Notes: generated by a model from the letters alone, not told the origin. Shown: positions 43,877-54,396, counted from the stretch's first letter. The stretch: 64,000 nt of DNA from Rhodobacteraceae bacterium Alg231-30 (GCA_900143615.1 FREU01000004.1:310001-374000), one strand, 5' to 3'. Made by a program: numbers and translations.

Positions 43877-43890
43877 TCTCTCTACCTAAG

Positions 43891-43920
43891 CAAAAATCGC
43901 CGGGATTTCAGCCCCGGCGA
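43891..43920 (-). terminator. Rho-independent terminator of ftsK
   Basis: Read on the reverse strand, TCGCCGGG, eight loop bases, CCCGGCGA, then TTTTTG (43896-43891). It lies 38 bases after the ftsK stop and before the lolA start, so it separates the two genes. Confidence 0.7.
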
Positions 43921-43957
43921 CGATCACATTCCTGCGCAAATTCTGTTATCGCCACAT

Positions 43958-46843
43958 TTATTGTTCCGGCACCAGAATTTCGCGTTTTCCAACGTGGTTG
44001 GCAGCACTCACCAAACCTTCGTCTTCCATCTGCTCCACCAACCGCGCGGCTTTGTTGTATCCAATCGCCAGCTTACGCTGGATGTAGGAGGTTGAGCACT
44101 TGCGATCTTGGATCACAATTGCCACAGCGGAGTCATAGAGCGCGTCTTCACCGTTGGTATTGCCGCCAGTGGACAGACCAAGTACCGCATCAATATTGTC
44201 TGCTTTGCCTTCCTCAGGGCCTTCGACCACGCCCCCGATATAGGACGGCGGTCCAAAGCTCTTAAGGTGGTTGACGATTTCTTCGACTTCTTCATCACTG
44301 ACAAACGGGCCATGACAACGGGTGATTTTAGACCCGCCCGCCATGTACAGCATGTCTCCCATGCCCAAGAGCTGTTCGGCACCCATTTCACCGAGGATGG
44401 TGCGGCTGTCGATCTTGGAGGTCACCTGGAACGAAATCCGAGTGGGGAAGTTTGCCTTAATGGTGCCTGTAATGACGTCCACCGAGGGACGCTGCGTGGC
44501 CATAATCAAGTGGATGCCGCTGGCCCGCGCCATTTGTGCAAGGCGCTGAATACAAGCCTCAATCTCTTTGCCGGCAACCATCATCAGGTCAGCCATCTCA
44601 TCGACAACCACGACGATATAGGGCATTTTCTCAGGCATGATCTCTTCGGTTTCAAACACCGGCTCGCCCGTTGTGTCATCAAAACCGGTCTGAACAGTTC
44701 TCGAGAAGGTCTCGTTTTTGCTCAGCGCATCTTCAACGCGGCTGTTATAGCCATCGATATTGCGCACGCCCATTTTGGACATCTTGCGATAACGTTCTTC
44801 CATCTCGCCGACGACCCATTTCAGCGCGACAACCGCCTTCTTAGGGTCCGTCACAACAGGTGACAGCAGGTGCGGAATGCCGTCATAGACAGACAGTTCC
44901 AACATCTTGGGATCGATCATGATCAAGCGGCACTCATCCGGTGTCAGACGATACAGCAGCGACAGGATCATCGTGTTGATCGCGACAGATTTACCCGACC
45001 CCGTGGTCCCCGCGATCAGCAAATGTGGCATCTTGGACAGGTTGGCGACAACCGGATCACCACCGATATCCTTGCCCAGCGCCAATGGCAGCTTCATGTT
45101 GCTGTCGCCAAAATCACGCGCCGCTAGAATTTCACGCAGCACCACTTTTTCGCGGTTTTCATTGGGCAACTCGATGCCAATCACACTGCGACCCGGCACG
45201 GTCGAGACACGCGCCGAAAGCGCGGCCATTGAGCGCGCGATATCATCGGCCAGACCGATCACACGGCTGGCTTTCAAACCTGGTGCCGGTTCAAGCTCAT
45301 ACATCGTGACCACCGGACCGGGACGCACACTGACAATTTCGCCTTTGACACCATAGTCATCCAGCACGTTTTCCAACATGCGGGCGTTTTCCTCCAAAGC
45401 ATCATCGCTTAGATGATGGCGCTGGATATCCAAGGGATTGGCCAACAGGTTCAATGGGGGAAGCTCATATTCAATTCGGCTTTCCTCAAATGCCAGCGAG
45501 GGCTGCGCTTCTGCCTTGGCGCGCGCCGAAGGTTGAACAGTCTTATGAACGCGTGGCTGAACAACCTTTTTAGGTTCCGCCACCGGAATAGACGGCATCG
45601 CCGCCTCAGGAATTTCCGGCATTGGCAGCGGATGCGCCTCAGTCACCTCAGCGGGGGCATCATAACCCGTTTGGACATTGGGTTGCGCGGTCAGCCCAGC
45701 CGAAAGCGGCGGCTCGGCGCGCAAACCCATGCCAGCAGTCAGCGGTGGCTCGGAGGGCACCTCGGCGACCGCTGATTGCGGACCATCAGCCAGCACCAAA
45801 GGTGCCGGACCACGGCCACGGCCTTTGGTCAACGGCTTGTCAGGATGCAATTCCGGCGGTGAAATCACGGCGCCTTGGCGCACGCGGTTGCGCATGGCAT
45901 CCGCGATTTTGGCGCTGATACGATCTTCGCCGGGTTGTTCTTCGATTTCATCAGCAAAGATGTTTTCAACCAACTCAGGCTCAGGCATCTCGACCGGCTC
46001 CGGAGCGCGCTTGATCAACGCCGGTATACGCAGGCGAGGTTTGGCTGGCGCAGCTTGCGTCTGCGGCATTGGATCACTTTCGATCACCGCATCATTCCAT
46101 CCGGCTTCGGCCGCGGCCGTAACCCGGGCTTCGGCGTCTGCACGACGCTCCTGACGGCGATCTTGCACCACCTTGATGGCATGAACAACCGCCGCAACCC
46201 CACGCCCCAAAAGTCCCATCAACCCTGCGTAGCCAAGGACGGTCCCAACAACCAGCGCGCGCGACATCCGGCGCAACTCATCGCGTGTAAAGCCCAGCAC
46301 GAACAACGCCATCACAACAAAAGACAGCCCCATCAAAAGGGACATCACTTTGACTCCTGCCTGCGCGCCAAACGGCAGGATCGTCAGCAAGGCACCGGTC
46401 ACGGTGTCGCCAAACAGCCCGCCCAATCCGTAATTTTGCGTCCAAGTGTCACTCGGCACCAAAGTCGAAGCATAGACTGACCCCATTGCCAGCATAATCG
46501 GCGAAAAAATGATCCGGCTCTGAACGCGGTCTTCGCCGATATGTAGCGCAAACCGCAGCCCCCAAGCGCCCAGCACCATAGCCAACCCCCAACTACCCCA
46601 GCCAATGATGGTGAACAGAGGTGCCGCGATAGACGCACCAATTCGGCCCATCCAGTTTTGCACAGGCGCATCCGTCACCGACATCCAGCTGGGATCCGTG
46701 GGAGAGTAAGAAATGATCATCGCACCCGACATCAACGCCAGAAGGATCAGGACAATCCCGATCAACTCCTTGCCCCGTTTTTCAATCGCCGCTTGTGTCT
46801 TGCTATCCAAAAGCGGATCCCGTCCACGCGCCTGATATGCCAT
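43958..46843 (-). CDS. ftsK: DNA translocase FtsK
   Basis: A 961-residue septal DNA pump. An N-terminal domain with four transmembrane helices covers about 20-200, then a long Pro/Ala-rich linker and the motor: Walker [13 protein letters not shown] (near 617) and Walker [16 protein letters not shown] (near 735). The C-terminal winged-helix gamma domain ([30 protein letters not shown]) reads KOPS. It drives chromosome dimer resolution at the division septum. Confidence 0.96.
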   Translation of the reverse strand: MAYQARGRDPLLDSKTQAAIEKRGKELIGIVLILLALMSGAMIISYSPTDPSWMSVTDAPVQNWMGRIGASIAAPLFTIIGWGSWGLAMVLGAWGLRFALHIGEDRVQSRIIFSPIMLAMGSVYASTLVPSDTWTQNYGLGGLFGDTVTGALLTILPFGAQAGVKVMSLLMGLSFVVMALFVLGFTRDELRRMSRALVVGTVLGYAGLMGLLGRGVAAVVHAIKVVQDRRQERRADAEARVTAAAEAGWNDAVIESDPMPQTQAAPAKPRLRIPALIKRAPEPVEMPEPELVENIFADEIEEQPGEDRISAKIADAMRNRVRQGAVISPPELHPDKPLTKGRGRGPAPLVLADGPQSAVAEVPSEPPLTAGMGLRAEPPLSAGLTAQPNVQTGYDAPAEVTEAHPLPMPEIPEAAMPSIPVAEPKKVVQPRVHKTVQPSARAKAEAQPSLAFEESRIEYELPPLNLLANPLDIQRHHLSDDALEENARMLENVLDDYGVKGEIVSVRPGPVVTMYELEPAPGLKASRVIGLADDIARSMAALSARVSTVPGRSVIGIELPNENREKVVLREILAARDFGDSNMKLPLALGKDIGGDPVVANLSKMPHLLIAGTTGSGKSVAINTMILSLLYRLTPDECRLIMIDPKMLELSVYDGIPHLLSPVVTDPKKAVVALKWVVGEMEERYRKMSKMGVRNIDGYNSRVEDALSKNETFSRTVQTGFDDTTGEPVFETEEIMPEKMPYIVVVVDEMADLMMVAGKEIEACIQRLAQMARASGIHLIMATQRPSVDVITGTIKANFPTRISFQVTSKIDSRTILGEMGAEQLLGMGDMLYMAGGSKITRCHGPFVSDEEVEEIVNHLKSFGPPSYIGGVVEGPEEGKADNIDAVLGLSTGGNTNGEDALYDSAVAIVIQDRKCSTSYIQRKLAIGYNKAARLVEQMEDEGLVSAANHVGKREILVPEQ

Positions 46844-46861
46844 GTGTTTCCCTCGTCATTC

Positions 46862-48043
46862 TTATCCGAATAAACAATCACGCAGGGTCACCAGCGCGTC
46901 TGCTACTTCGGTTTTTGGAGCCACCAAGGCGACTCGAATATATTTTTTACCGGGGTTTTCCCCGTTTACGTCTCTGCTCAAATAAGCGCCCGGCAACACT
47001 CGTACACCGGTCTCAGTCCACAACTTCACAGCCGCCTGCTCACCGTCGTCCACCGGCAACCATAGGAAAAATCCCGCAGTTGGGCTTGTGTAGCCCGGCA
47101 CGTCTGAAAAAACCTCATCCGCCAAAGCGAATTTTTCTGCATAGAGCGCGCGGTTCTCGACCACATGCGCCTCATCCGCCCAGACCTGAGCGGCTGCACG
47201 TTGTAAAGGCAGTGGCAAAGGCGCACCCGAGTAGGCCCGCAACTGCTTGATCCGCTTCATGCACTCCGGCCCACTTGCCACAAAACCCGACCGCAGCCCG
47301 GGCAGGTTGGATCGCTTGGACAGTGAATGGAAAATCACCACGCGCTCGGGATCCGCATCAACTTCTTTGGCGACCTGCAACGCGCCTTTCGGTGGCGCGC
47401 CGCGATAGATTTCCGAATAGCATTCATCCGCAAAGATGCGGAAATCGTACTTTTCAGCCAAGGCGATCAAATCACGCCAATAGGCTTGATCCGCCACAGC
47501 CCCCTGCGGATTACCCGGAGAGCAGATATAGGCAATTGCCACGCGCTTCAAAACGTCCTCAGACAGCTGTGTGTAGTCCGGCAGAAAGCCGTTTTCAGCC
47601 ACGGCCGACACAAACACTGGCTCAGCCCCCACAGCCACAGTCGCCACAGCGTAGACCTGATAAAACGGATTTGGCATCAAGATGATAGGCGTTTCTCCGC
47701 CCTTGGTTTCAGGGCACAGAGCCATGGCGGCATTATACAACCCCTCACGCGTCCCGTTCAGCGCCATAACCTGAGTCGCAGAATCTAGTGCCACGTCATA
47801 ACGCCGTTCGATCCAATCGGTAATCGCCGCCAAAAGCTCGGGCGATCCGTCGTTGGGAGGATAGCGGTTAAACTCGTGAGAATGCTGCGCGATAATGTCC
47901 GATACCCAGCTTGGAAAGGCGTGCTTGGGCTCACCGATGGTCATATGCACAACATCGCCACCTGGATCCAAATGATCCAGCAACGCGCGCAAACGCGGAA
48001 ACGCATAGGCCGGTAGGTTCGAAAACCGCTCGGGAAACATCAT
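46862..48043 (-). CDS. PLP aminotransferase class I/II (DapC-like)
   Basis: A 393-residue fold-type I transaminase: MTIGEPKHAFPSWV near 30-43, CSPGNPQGAV (substrate Asn), DECYSEIYRG (PLP-binding Asp) and the PLP lysine in SLSKRSNLPGLRSGF. Relatives include succinyldiaminopimelate transaminase (DapC), and this locus beside ftsK is usual in related genomes. The exact acceptor is not shown. ATG at 48043 (an adjacent ATG at 48040 is equally good) after GAGG. The TTG at 48058 is not used. Confidence 0.82.
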   Translation of the reverse strand: MMFPERFSNLPAYAFPRLRALLDHLDPGGDVVHMTIGEPKHAFPSWVSDIIAQHSHEFNRYPPNDGSPELLAAITDWIERRYDVALDSATQVMALNGTREGLYNAAMALCPETKGGETPIILMPNPFYQVYAVATVAVGAEPVFVSAVAENGFLPDYTQLSEDVLKRVAIAYICSPGNPQGAVADQAYWRDLIALAEKYDFRIFADECYSEIYRGAPPKGALQVAKEVDADPERVVIFHSLSKRSNLPGLRSGFVASGPECMKRIKQLRAYSGAPLPLPLQRAAAQVWADEAHVVENRALYAEKFALADEVFSDVPGYTSPTAGFFLWLPVDDGEQAAVKLWTETGVRVLPGAYLSRDVNGENPGKKYIRVALVAPKTEVADALVTLRDCLFG

Positions 48044-48716
48044 CTTCAACTGCCTCAATTACGGGATCATTACGCCCCGTTTGCAGACAGAGTACCCAAT
48101 GGTCTTCTATGCGTCCAGAAAAATGCCTTTAAAAAGGCAGCTTGTGGCCGTTACGCCACCCGATCTGGATCGTGCGTCAAACTTTTGGGTGCTCCCAAAT
48201 ACCGGAGTACAATCGCAGCTCTGCAGCAATGGGTCTCGCCGCCGACACGACAGTGCTCAAACACCGTCGGTTCGCGGGTAACCGCAACGACAAGCTTCAA
48301 TCACCATCCCCAAGACAGAACTAGCTACGGATAGTCGGCGTCTGAGACCGTGTGAAAATTATCCGAGATCAACGCAATGCCGCCTAAAAGCACAACACCC
48401 GCCCCGACTTAGCCAATCGATTTGGACGTGGCTTCGACGCTAATGAACAACTGGTTAAGTCTGTGGGCACATTTCGCTCCGCCGGCTCCAGATCGTCTTG
48501 GGCTCTAGGCAAAACATGGCAGCCCGCACAACAGGGCGTTTTACCCTCAGGCGCTTGTTTCTTTGCCTTCTACTACCTGTTTAGCCTGGAACAGCCCTAT
48601 GCTAGCCAACCGGAGTGCGACGAATTCGCCAATTCGGTCGAACTTGATTGATGTCAGTTCGTCGAACGATGGGAAGGCTAACCTATCCCTCGTAAATAGT
48701 TCCCAACACGCCCGAT

Positions 48717-49113
48717 GTGATTTTGTGTCACGTAAGCGCCTCGTCGGTAAAAATGTCCTTGCTGAGTTGTACGTTGGATCAGCTCGCCGCCACCAGCCAG
48801 GGCCAGGATGTGGATGGCAGCATCGGACAGTTGATTGAAGAACAGATGTTAGAGCTGTTGGCTTTGGCCATTCAGTTGGATGAATGCATGCCAATCTCGG
48901 ATGAAACGAGCCTTCGTTTCGCGCATCGGGCCTTTCTCTTATGCAGACAATACGTGAGCTGCAGTTAGAAAAAGCAAAATCCCTGCTTGCGTCCAGATGT
49001 CAGTCAAAACTGAGCATGGAGAGATTGCGTTCCAATGCGGATTTGCGTCTCACTCTTCAATTACCCATGATTTTAGCAAGAATTTCGGCAAGTCACCCAA
49101 AGACATGAAATAG
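48717..49113 (+). pseudogene. Frameshifted remnant of an AraC-family regulator
   Basis: Three pieces in three frames are seen in order. Piece 1 (48717-48968) is helical and reads LDQLAATSQGQDVDGSIGQL through EEQMLELLALAIQLDE, like the linker of AraC regulators. Piece 2 (from 48941) reads IRELQLEKAKSLLASR, like the RLERARRLL helix. Piece 3 (49003-49113) reads GEIAFQCGFASHSSITHDFS and KNFGKSPKDMK, then TAG, which is the classical second HTH of AraC proteins. Two frame changes are needed to join them. The first HTH is not recognisable. Confidence 0.6.
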
Positions 49114-49163
49114 CACAGATAGGGCTAACGCCCGTCAAAGCGTCAAAAACTCTTTGTAGCAGG

Positions 49164-49189
49164 GATCAAAAATTTCAACTTTTTTGATC
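49164..49189. repeat. Perfect 9-bp inverted repeat in the decayed region
   Basis: GATCAAAAA and TTTTTGATC are perfect arms (49164-49172 and 49181-49189) with an 8-base spacer. It lies 50 bases after the AraC remnant and may be its old terminator, or an operator. Confidence 0.4.
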
Positions 49190-49459
49190 GCTAGATTTTG
49201 CATGGAGCAATCAGATAAATTCCCCAGCTTTCAAATAGGCAGGGATATGTCCTGCCTAGCCAAGGCAAATTGATGTAGCCAACAGCGCATCAGGACAGCG
49301 AAATGACGGGCATCGATGATCCCGTTGATCAACGGGTTGAGCGTAGACGCGAAGTCTACTTCGAAGACGAAATGATTGCAGGTTACAAAGAAGACCCGAA
49401 CAAATTCTCCTCCAAATCTGCCTGGCAGGTTTCAAGCTGCCCAATCGGGATCCGCAATC

Positions 49460-49780
49460 ATGGCCATTGAATCCGACGCACTTGTTCCCGAACCCGCAAA
49501 AGACGATGTGGTCTCCATGTATTTAGGGATGGTCCTTGCCACAAGCCCACAAACCAACTCGATTGTTTCTGTGCTGCTACAGACCCAAGATGTGGCGCCA
49601 GTCTTGAGTGACGGCGGTTTCGTCAGCCTGGACATGCGCACATAGACCACGGCGCTTTCGCAAACAGGCGAAATTGTCGTGATAGATGCCGCCGCCGGGA
49701 AGATCGGCGCGACAATTGAGGCCGGAATATCCGGATTGAGCGGTATTCAGATCGGGGCGTCCCACAACATTAACCACTAA
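49460..49780 (+). pseudogene. Unidentified frame broken by an in-frame TAG
   Basis: From ATG 49460 the frame encodes 61 residues (AIESDALVPEPAKDDVVSMY through VSLDMRT) up to a TAG at 49643-49645. The same frame continues without another stop for 44 more residues (SQTGEIVVIDAAAGKIGATI through GASHNINH) to TAA at 49778-49780. The two parts look like one protein. I do not recognise the family. No good ribosome binding site is seen. Either the gene is dead, or the TAG is read through. Confidence 0.4.
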
Positions 49781-49858
49781 GATTTGCGCAGACGCCCTAT
49801 ACGAATATCCAAAATCTCAACCGCCTTCGTGCGGCTTAGCAGCCCCGCCTTTGTGTTT

Positions 49859-51196
49859 TCAGCTAGGCTGTGCCAAAGCTCGCTCGGCCGCTGCCGCCAT
49901 CCGCAACAATCGCGCCTCGCCCATGGGGCGACCCAACATCATCAAACCGCAACTTGGCACACCGGTTGGCAGGCTCACCCCACAGCTATTCATCAGGTTC
50001 CCAATCCGCGTATTGCGCAACGCCAGCAAGTTTTCGGTGACGTAATACTCCTGATCCTGCATCAAACGCGCCGCATCCGGCGGCAGAATCGGAGATGTTG
50101 GCAACAACACCGCATCATAACGCGCAATCCGTGCGTTCCAACGCTGCCTATGTTCTTCCAGCCAGTACCAGCTTTTGACAAAATCCGGTCCAGAAAAAGT
50201 GTTACCCGCTCGAAAACGCTCAAGAATTTGGTCAAACATAAGATGAGGCGCGGCTTCTATTTCTTCGCGCCACTCGCCATAAGCTTCTGATGTGAACAAT
50301 ACCCCACTTAACTCCAGCGCGCGGGTAACCTCATCCGCCTTGATCACTTCCAGCCGCGCACCTGCCGCTTGCAACGCCTTGGCGGCACGCTCAAACCCCT
50401 CGGCTGGTCCATCGCGTAAATCCTCAAGCGCCACTGTCTCCAACACTGCAAACCGCGCGCCCTGAAGGCTGGCACCGCGCAAATCAATCGCTGGCTTTCC
50501 CTCCAGCACCGACAACATTAATGCGGCGTCCTCAACCGTGCGACACAACGGTCCCACCGTGTCAAAGCTGCGGCACAGAGGCACCACGCCTGCGTTTGAA
50601 ACCCGCCCCGACGTGGTTTTCAGCCCCACCAAATCGTTCCACGCTGACGGGATACGGACCGAGCCGCCTGTGTCCGATCCAACCGCAGCCGCCGCCAAGC
50701 CAAAAGCGACCGATGCCGCAGCGCCTGACGATGACCCGCCCGGCACGGCCTTTGGATCGTTGATACAGGGCGGCGTCGCCGTCATCGGGTTGAGACCTAA
50801 ACCTGAAAATGCCAGCTCGGACATGTGGGTCTTACCCAGACACACCAACCCTAGGGCCGTCGCATTGGCCAAGACTTCCGCATCCCGCCCCGGCACACGG
50901 TCCTTTAACAAAGCCGACCCCGCCTCGGTCTCAACACCCGCACTGTCAAACAGGTCTTTCCAGCTGACCGGAACCCCGTCCAAAGCAGACAGCCGCACAC
51001 CGGCACGCGCTCGTTCTGCGGCGGCCTCAGCCTCTGCCAACGCGCGCTCGGGCGTGACCTTTGAATAAATCCGGTCGCGGTGATTATGGCTGTCGATTGC
51101 GCCCAAAAACGCCTGTGTCAGCGCGACAGGATCAATTGTCCCGTCCCCGATACCGCGTCCTAACTGTGCCGCGCTCATTTCCAGCCAATCAAACAT
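49859..51196 (-). CDS. Amidase (amidase signature family)
   Basis: A 445-residue amidase with the Ser-cisSer-Lys triad: K80 in VSWKDLFD, S155-S157 in GGSSSGAAAS, and the nucleophile S179 in GSDTGGSVRIPSAWNDLVGLK. It hydrolyses amides in the cytoplasm. It is similar to GatA but is alone, so a tRNA amidotransferase role is unlikely. The gene has no obvious operon partner; the next minus-strand gene is 1.8 kb away across the decayed region. Confidence 0.88.
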   Translation of the reverse strand: MFDWLEMSAAQLGRGIGDGTIDPVALTQAFLGAIDSHNHRDRIYSKVTPERALAEAEAAAERARAGVRLSALDGVPVSWKDLFDSAGVETEAGSALLKDRVPGRDAEVLANATALGLVCLGKTHMSELAFSGLGLNPMTATPPCINDPKAVPGGSSSGAAASVAFGLAAAAVGSDTGGSVRIPSAWNDLVGLKTTSGRVSNAGVVPLCRSFDTVGPLCRTVEDAALMLSVLEGKPAIDLRGASLQGARFAVLETVALEDLRDGPAEGFERAAKALQAAGARLEVIKADEVTRALELSGVLFTSEAYGEWREEIEAAPHLMFDQILERFRAGNTFSGPDFVKSWYWLEEHRQRWNARIARYDAVLLPTSPILPPDAARLMQDQEYYVTENLLALRNTRIGNLMNSCGVSLPTGVPSCGLMMLGRPMGEARLLRMAAAAERALAQPS

Positions 51197-51284
51197 TGCT
51201 TGTCACCTCGTTCAGATCGTTGCATTGGACGGTAACGGCGGTTACGCCCATGGACAATCCCGAAGCACAGGTCATAGTAATCTC

Positions 51285-52511
51285 ATGTCTATAGAAAGCA
51301 GCTTTGACAGCGATATTCTGATTGCAGGTGGTGGCTTAAACGGTCCTGCCCTTGCTTTGGCGCTGGCGCAGGCCGGCTTTTCCGTCACTGTCGCCGACGC
51401 CCGTCCCTCCCCTGCCCGCGCAGGAGCCAATTTTGACGGACGCGGATATGCGCTCGCCCTCGCCTCGCAACGGCTGCTGGCCGCGATTGGCATCTGGCCA
51501 GCAGTTGCCGACCACGCGCAGCCGATGCTAGAGATCAAGGTTTCCGATGGGCGCGTCGGCCAAGGCCCCGCCCCGTTCTTTCTGCATTTTGATCACGCTG
51601 AACTGGAAGAAGGCCCTATGGGCTACATGCTTGAGGATCGATTTCTCTACGCAGCTTTCCTTGCCGCGATGCAGTCCAACCCCAACATTACCCTGCTGTC
51701 TGACATTGCTGTAACCGATCAGGTTATCGATCCCAGCGGCGTAACCGCCAGACTGTCAAACAACACAGCTTTACGCGCCCGTCTGCTGGTTGGCTGTGAC
51801 GGGCGCAGCAGCGGTGTGGCGCAACGTGCCGGTATTCGCCGCACAGGCTGGGGCTATGGCCAAACCGCACTGGTCTGCGCCATCGCACACGAATTGCCCC
51901 ACAACGGCATTGCCCATCAGTTCTTCATGCCCCCTGGCCCGCTGGCGATCCTGCCCTTGCCCGGCAATATGTCCTCAATCGTTTGGTCGGAGACCGAGAC
52001 CAACGCAGAGCGTATTCACTCGCTGTCTGACACCGAATACCTCGACGTTTTGCGACCACGTTTTGGAAATTTCCTTGGCGACATAACTCTGGCTGGGAAC
52101 CGGTTCACCTACCCGCTTAGCCTCAGTCTCGCCAATGCCTTTGTCGCAGACCGCGTCGCACTTGTGGGCGATGCGGCGCACGGGTTGCACCCGATCGCAG
52201 GCCAAGGCCTGAACGCCGGACTGCGCGATGTGGCTGCGCTGACGCAGGTCTTGTCTGAGGCCCGCAATCGCGGCGACGATTTTGCCTCGCCCTTTGTGCT
52301 AGAGTCCTATCAACAATGGCGTCGCTTCGACACGGCCACGCTGGTTGCCGCCACAGACCTCACCAACAAACTGTTTTCAAACGACAATCCTTTACTTCGT
52401 CTTGGGCGGGATATCGGAATGGGTATAATCAACACCTTACCCGGACTGCGACGCACTTTCATTCGCGAAGCCGCAGGCCTGACCGGAGAGCTGCCAAATC
52501 TGATGCGATAA
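51285..52511 (+). CDS. FAD-dependent monooxygenase, UbiH/UbiF/Coq6 family
   Basis: A 408-residue flavoprotein hydroxylase. FAD dinucleotide motif ILIAGGGLNGPALALALAQAG (11-30), and the UbiH signature VALVGDAAHGLHPIAGQGLNAGLRDVAALT near 295. These enzymes hydroxylate the ubiquinone ring. The particular ring position cannot be read. ATG at 51285 is chosen; a longer frame upstream is poor. Divergent from the amidase with 88 bases between. Confidence 0.87.
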   Translation: MSIESSFDSDILIAGGGLNGPALALALAQAGFSVTVADARPSPARAGANFDGRGYALALASQRLLAAIGIWPAVADHAQPMLEIKVSDGRVGQGPAPFFLHFDHAELEEGPMGYMLEDRFLYAAFLAAMQSNPNITLLSDIAVTDQVIDPSGVTARLSNNTALRARLLVGCDGRSSGVAQRAGIRRTGWGYGQTALVCAIAHELPHNGIAHQFFMPPGPLAILPLPGNMSSIVWSETETNAERIHSLSDTEYLDVLRPRFGNFLGDITLAGNRFTYPLSLSLANAFVADRVALVGDAAHGLHPIAGQGLNAGLRDVAALTQVLSEARNRGDDFASPFVLESYQQWRRFDTATLVAATDLTNKLFSNDNPLLRLGRDIGMGIINTLPGLRRTFIREAAGLTGELPNLMR

Positions 52512-52903
52512 TGGGTGCTCTAAGAACGCAGCTGGTTTCTACATCGCGTATTAACTGATCACTTCTCGTTGATGGCGCACAATTTCTAGCACGGCTTGCG
52601 AGAACAAACATATGGCACCCGCCTTTGCGCGGAATACCGCCGAATACCAAGGCGGCATTTTCGGCGCGCTTGAAACAAAATTGTTTATCTGGCCTGTTAT
52701 TGAAACAGTTGTTGCCCTCAGCGCCAGCAAACGCCACTTGGCGCGCTAGTTCTCTCAATACTCATGCCCGTGATCCGCGGCATGCAGTTTGGATGTTGCA
52801 CACGAAAAACCACCGCTTCTTCGCGCTATTTGACCAACAGATTTGGGGATGAACATCCCCATTTGGAAAAACTGCAGAGCGACAAAAAACGTTAGGACAG
52901 GAC
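52512..52903. other. 392-base gap upstream of the TRAP operon
   Basis: No gene is supported here. Short frames on both strands lack good start sites and recognisable motifs. It holds a 16-bp palindrome (listed separately) and should carry the promoter of the TRAP operon. AT-rich stretches (about 52680-52710) could hold the -10 and -35 elements, but no clear match was seen. Confidence 0.5.
52845..52860. promoter_or_regulatory. Palindrome upstream of the TRAP operon
   Basis: GGGGATG-AA-CATCCCC has perfect 7-bp arms. It lies 44 bases before dctP, so it is a candidate operator or mRNA hairpin. No specific regulator could be matched. Confidence 0.45.
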
Positions 52904-53914
52904 ATGAAATTCACCCTTATCGCAGCCACATCAGCCATCATGCTGCCAGCTGCCCTTTTTGCCCAATCGCAAACTATTAATCTGGGGTACAACGGTCCAG
53001 CAGACGCCGAGAAAAACTCGGTGCATTTCTTTGCAAGCACATTGCAAGAGTTGGTCCAAGAGCGCAGCGACTTTGAAATCAGCCTCTATCCCAACTCGCA
53101 GTTGGGTGGCGAGCAAGAGCGCATGGAAAACACATTGGCAACGCCTTCGTTGAACATCGCCAGCTTTGCCGGTCTCTCGCCGATCGTGCCCGAAGTCTTT
53201 GTCGCCAACACGCCTTTCATGTTTGCCGATGCTGCGGAAGCTCGCGAGTTCTTTGACGAGGGCGCCTATTGGACCATGGTTGAGGACGCATTCCGTCAGC
53301 GTACCGGCTCGGAAATTCTGGCTGTCGTAGAAGAAGGTGGCTTCCTTGCGTTCACCTCCAAAAGCAAAGCAATCCATGAGCCAGCAGACTTTCAAGGCAT
53401 GCGTTTCCGCGCAATGGATCCCTCTCAGGTCGCTCTGTACGAAGCCATGGGCGCCTCTGGCACGCCAATTCCATGGACCGAAGTTTACTCTGCTCTGCAA
53501 ACCGGTGTTGCTGACGGTCAGATGAACCCGCCAGCCTATATTATTATGGGCTCTTTGAACGAGGTTCAGCAGTATATGACGGACGCCAAAGTTCAGTATT
53601 CCATGCAATTTTTGATCGGCAACGGGTCTTGGTTTAACGGCCTGTCTGAAGCCGACCAAGCGATGCTGACCGAGGCTGTGGCAGAAGCCAACACCCTGAC
53701 CCGCGCTGATGTCGAGGCAAGCGTGTCCGGCCGTGTTCAGTGGCTTACTGAAAACGGAATGGAAGTCATCACACCGACCGCAGACCAGATGGTTGAGTTC
53801 CAGAAAGTTGGCCAACCCTCCTTTATCGACTGGCTTAGCGGACAGCGGATTGATCAAAGCTTCATCGACGCCGCATTTGACGACCTTGGAAAGTCTGAAC
53901 TGCTTACCCAATGA
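52904..53914 (+). CDS. dctP: TRAP transporter solute-binding protein (DctP family)
   Basis: A 336-residue periplasmic binding protein. Signal peptide 1-20 (FTLIAATSAIMLPAALFAQS). Mature DctP features: NLGYNGPADAEKNSVHFFA, YPNSQLGGEQERMENTLATPS and the ligand-binding arginine region GMRFRAMDPSQVALYEAMG. TRAP systems carry carboxylates and similar anions by a sodium-coupled route. The co-encoded D-Ala-D-Ala dipeptidase suggests a peptide or D-amino acid ligand, but this is inference. The stop overlaps dctQ (ATGA). Confidence 0.92.
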   Translation: MKFTLIAATSAIMLPAALFAQSQTINLGYNGPADAEKNSVHFFASTLQELVQERSDFEISLYPNSQLGGEQERMENTLATPSLNIASFAGLSPIVPEVFVANTPFMFADAAEAREFFDEGAYWTMVEDAFRQRTGSEILAVVEEGGFLAFTSKSKAIHEPADFQGMRFRAMDPSQVALYEAMGASGTPIPWTEVYSALQTGVADGQMNPPAYIIMGSLNEVQQYMTDAKVQYSMQFLIGNGSWFNGLSEADQAMLTEAVAEANTLTRADVEASVSGRVQWLTENGMEVITPTADQMVEFQKVGQPSFIDWLSGQRIDQSFIDAAFDDLGKSELLTQ

Positions 53915-54396
53915 TAGCATCCCTACGTACGTGGATTGCGCGGCTGACACTAGGAGTGTCAGCCGCGCTTGTCGCATGGGTGACCTTGCTAATCCTCTAT
54001 GGGGTTGCAAGCCGCTATTTTCTGGGCTCCTCGCCCATTTGGTTTGATGAATTGGCGCGCTATTCCATCATCGGCGCGGCGATGATTGGCATAGGCGCCG
54101 TCTGGATCGAAGGGGGTCACATGCGGGTGGGGATTTTGGAAACCAAAGCCCCGAAACAGCTCCGCCAAGCGATCATTTTTTACCAATGGTGCCTGACCGT
54201 TGCACTTGCCGCAGCTATGACATGGTTTTCTTATAAATACGTCGGGCAAGTCGGGTTTTTCCGCACACAAGGCCTGCAAATCTCGCGCTCTTGGCCGGTT
54301 TCCGTCATGCCGGTTGGCTTTGGCTTGTTGTGCCTCCTCGCCTTTCTCAAAGGTCCTTACCCCCTACGCCAGCCCAACGAGGATGCTGAGATATGA
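53911..54396 (+). CDS. dctQ: TRAP transporter small permease DctQ
   Basis: A 161-residue four-helix membrane protein: IARLTLGVSAALVAWVTLLILYGVASRYFLGSSPIWFDELARYSII (first helices), and GIGAVWIEGGHMRVGIL and QGLQISRSWPVSVMPVGFGLL. The pattern is that of DctQ subunits. It bridges the binding protein and the large permease. Overlaps dctP by ATGA at its start and dctM by ATGA at its end. Confidence 0.92.
   Translation: MIASLRTWIARLTLGVSAALVAWVTLLILYGVASRYFLGSSPIWFDELARYSIIGAAMIGIGAVWIEGGHMRVGILETKAPKQLRQAIIFYQWCLTVALAAAMTWFSYKYVGQVGFFRTQGLQISRSWPVSVMPVGFGLLCLLAFLKGPYPLRQPNEDAEI

Larger units (their letters stand above)
48044..49858. other. 1.8 kb gene-poor stretch with decayed gene remnants
   Basis: No intact gene was found between the aminotransferase and the amidase, both of which are on the minus strand and would otherwise form a single run. 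It contains an AraC-family remnant (48717-49113), an unidentified frame broken by a TAG (49460-49780), a possible DMT-transporter fragment on the minus strand (about 48340-48440), and a 55-codon frame (49303-49470) of no recognisable family. Nothing was seen in the first 280 bases apart from short random frames. Confidence 0.6.

Noticed and set aside
49303-49470. 55-codon frame with a plausible start in the decayed region
   Set aside because: No homologous motif or good ribosome binding site was seen, and its end overlaps another broken frame, so it is described only as part of the scar.
52931-54010. 359-residue minus-strand frame opposite dctP
   Set aside because: dctP has a signal peptide, family motifs and ATGA coupling to dctQ; the opposite frame has none.
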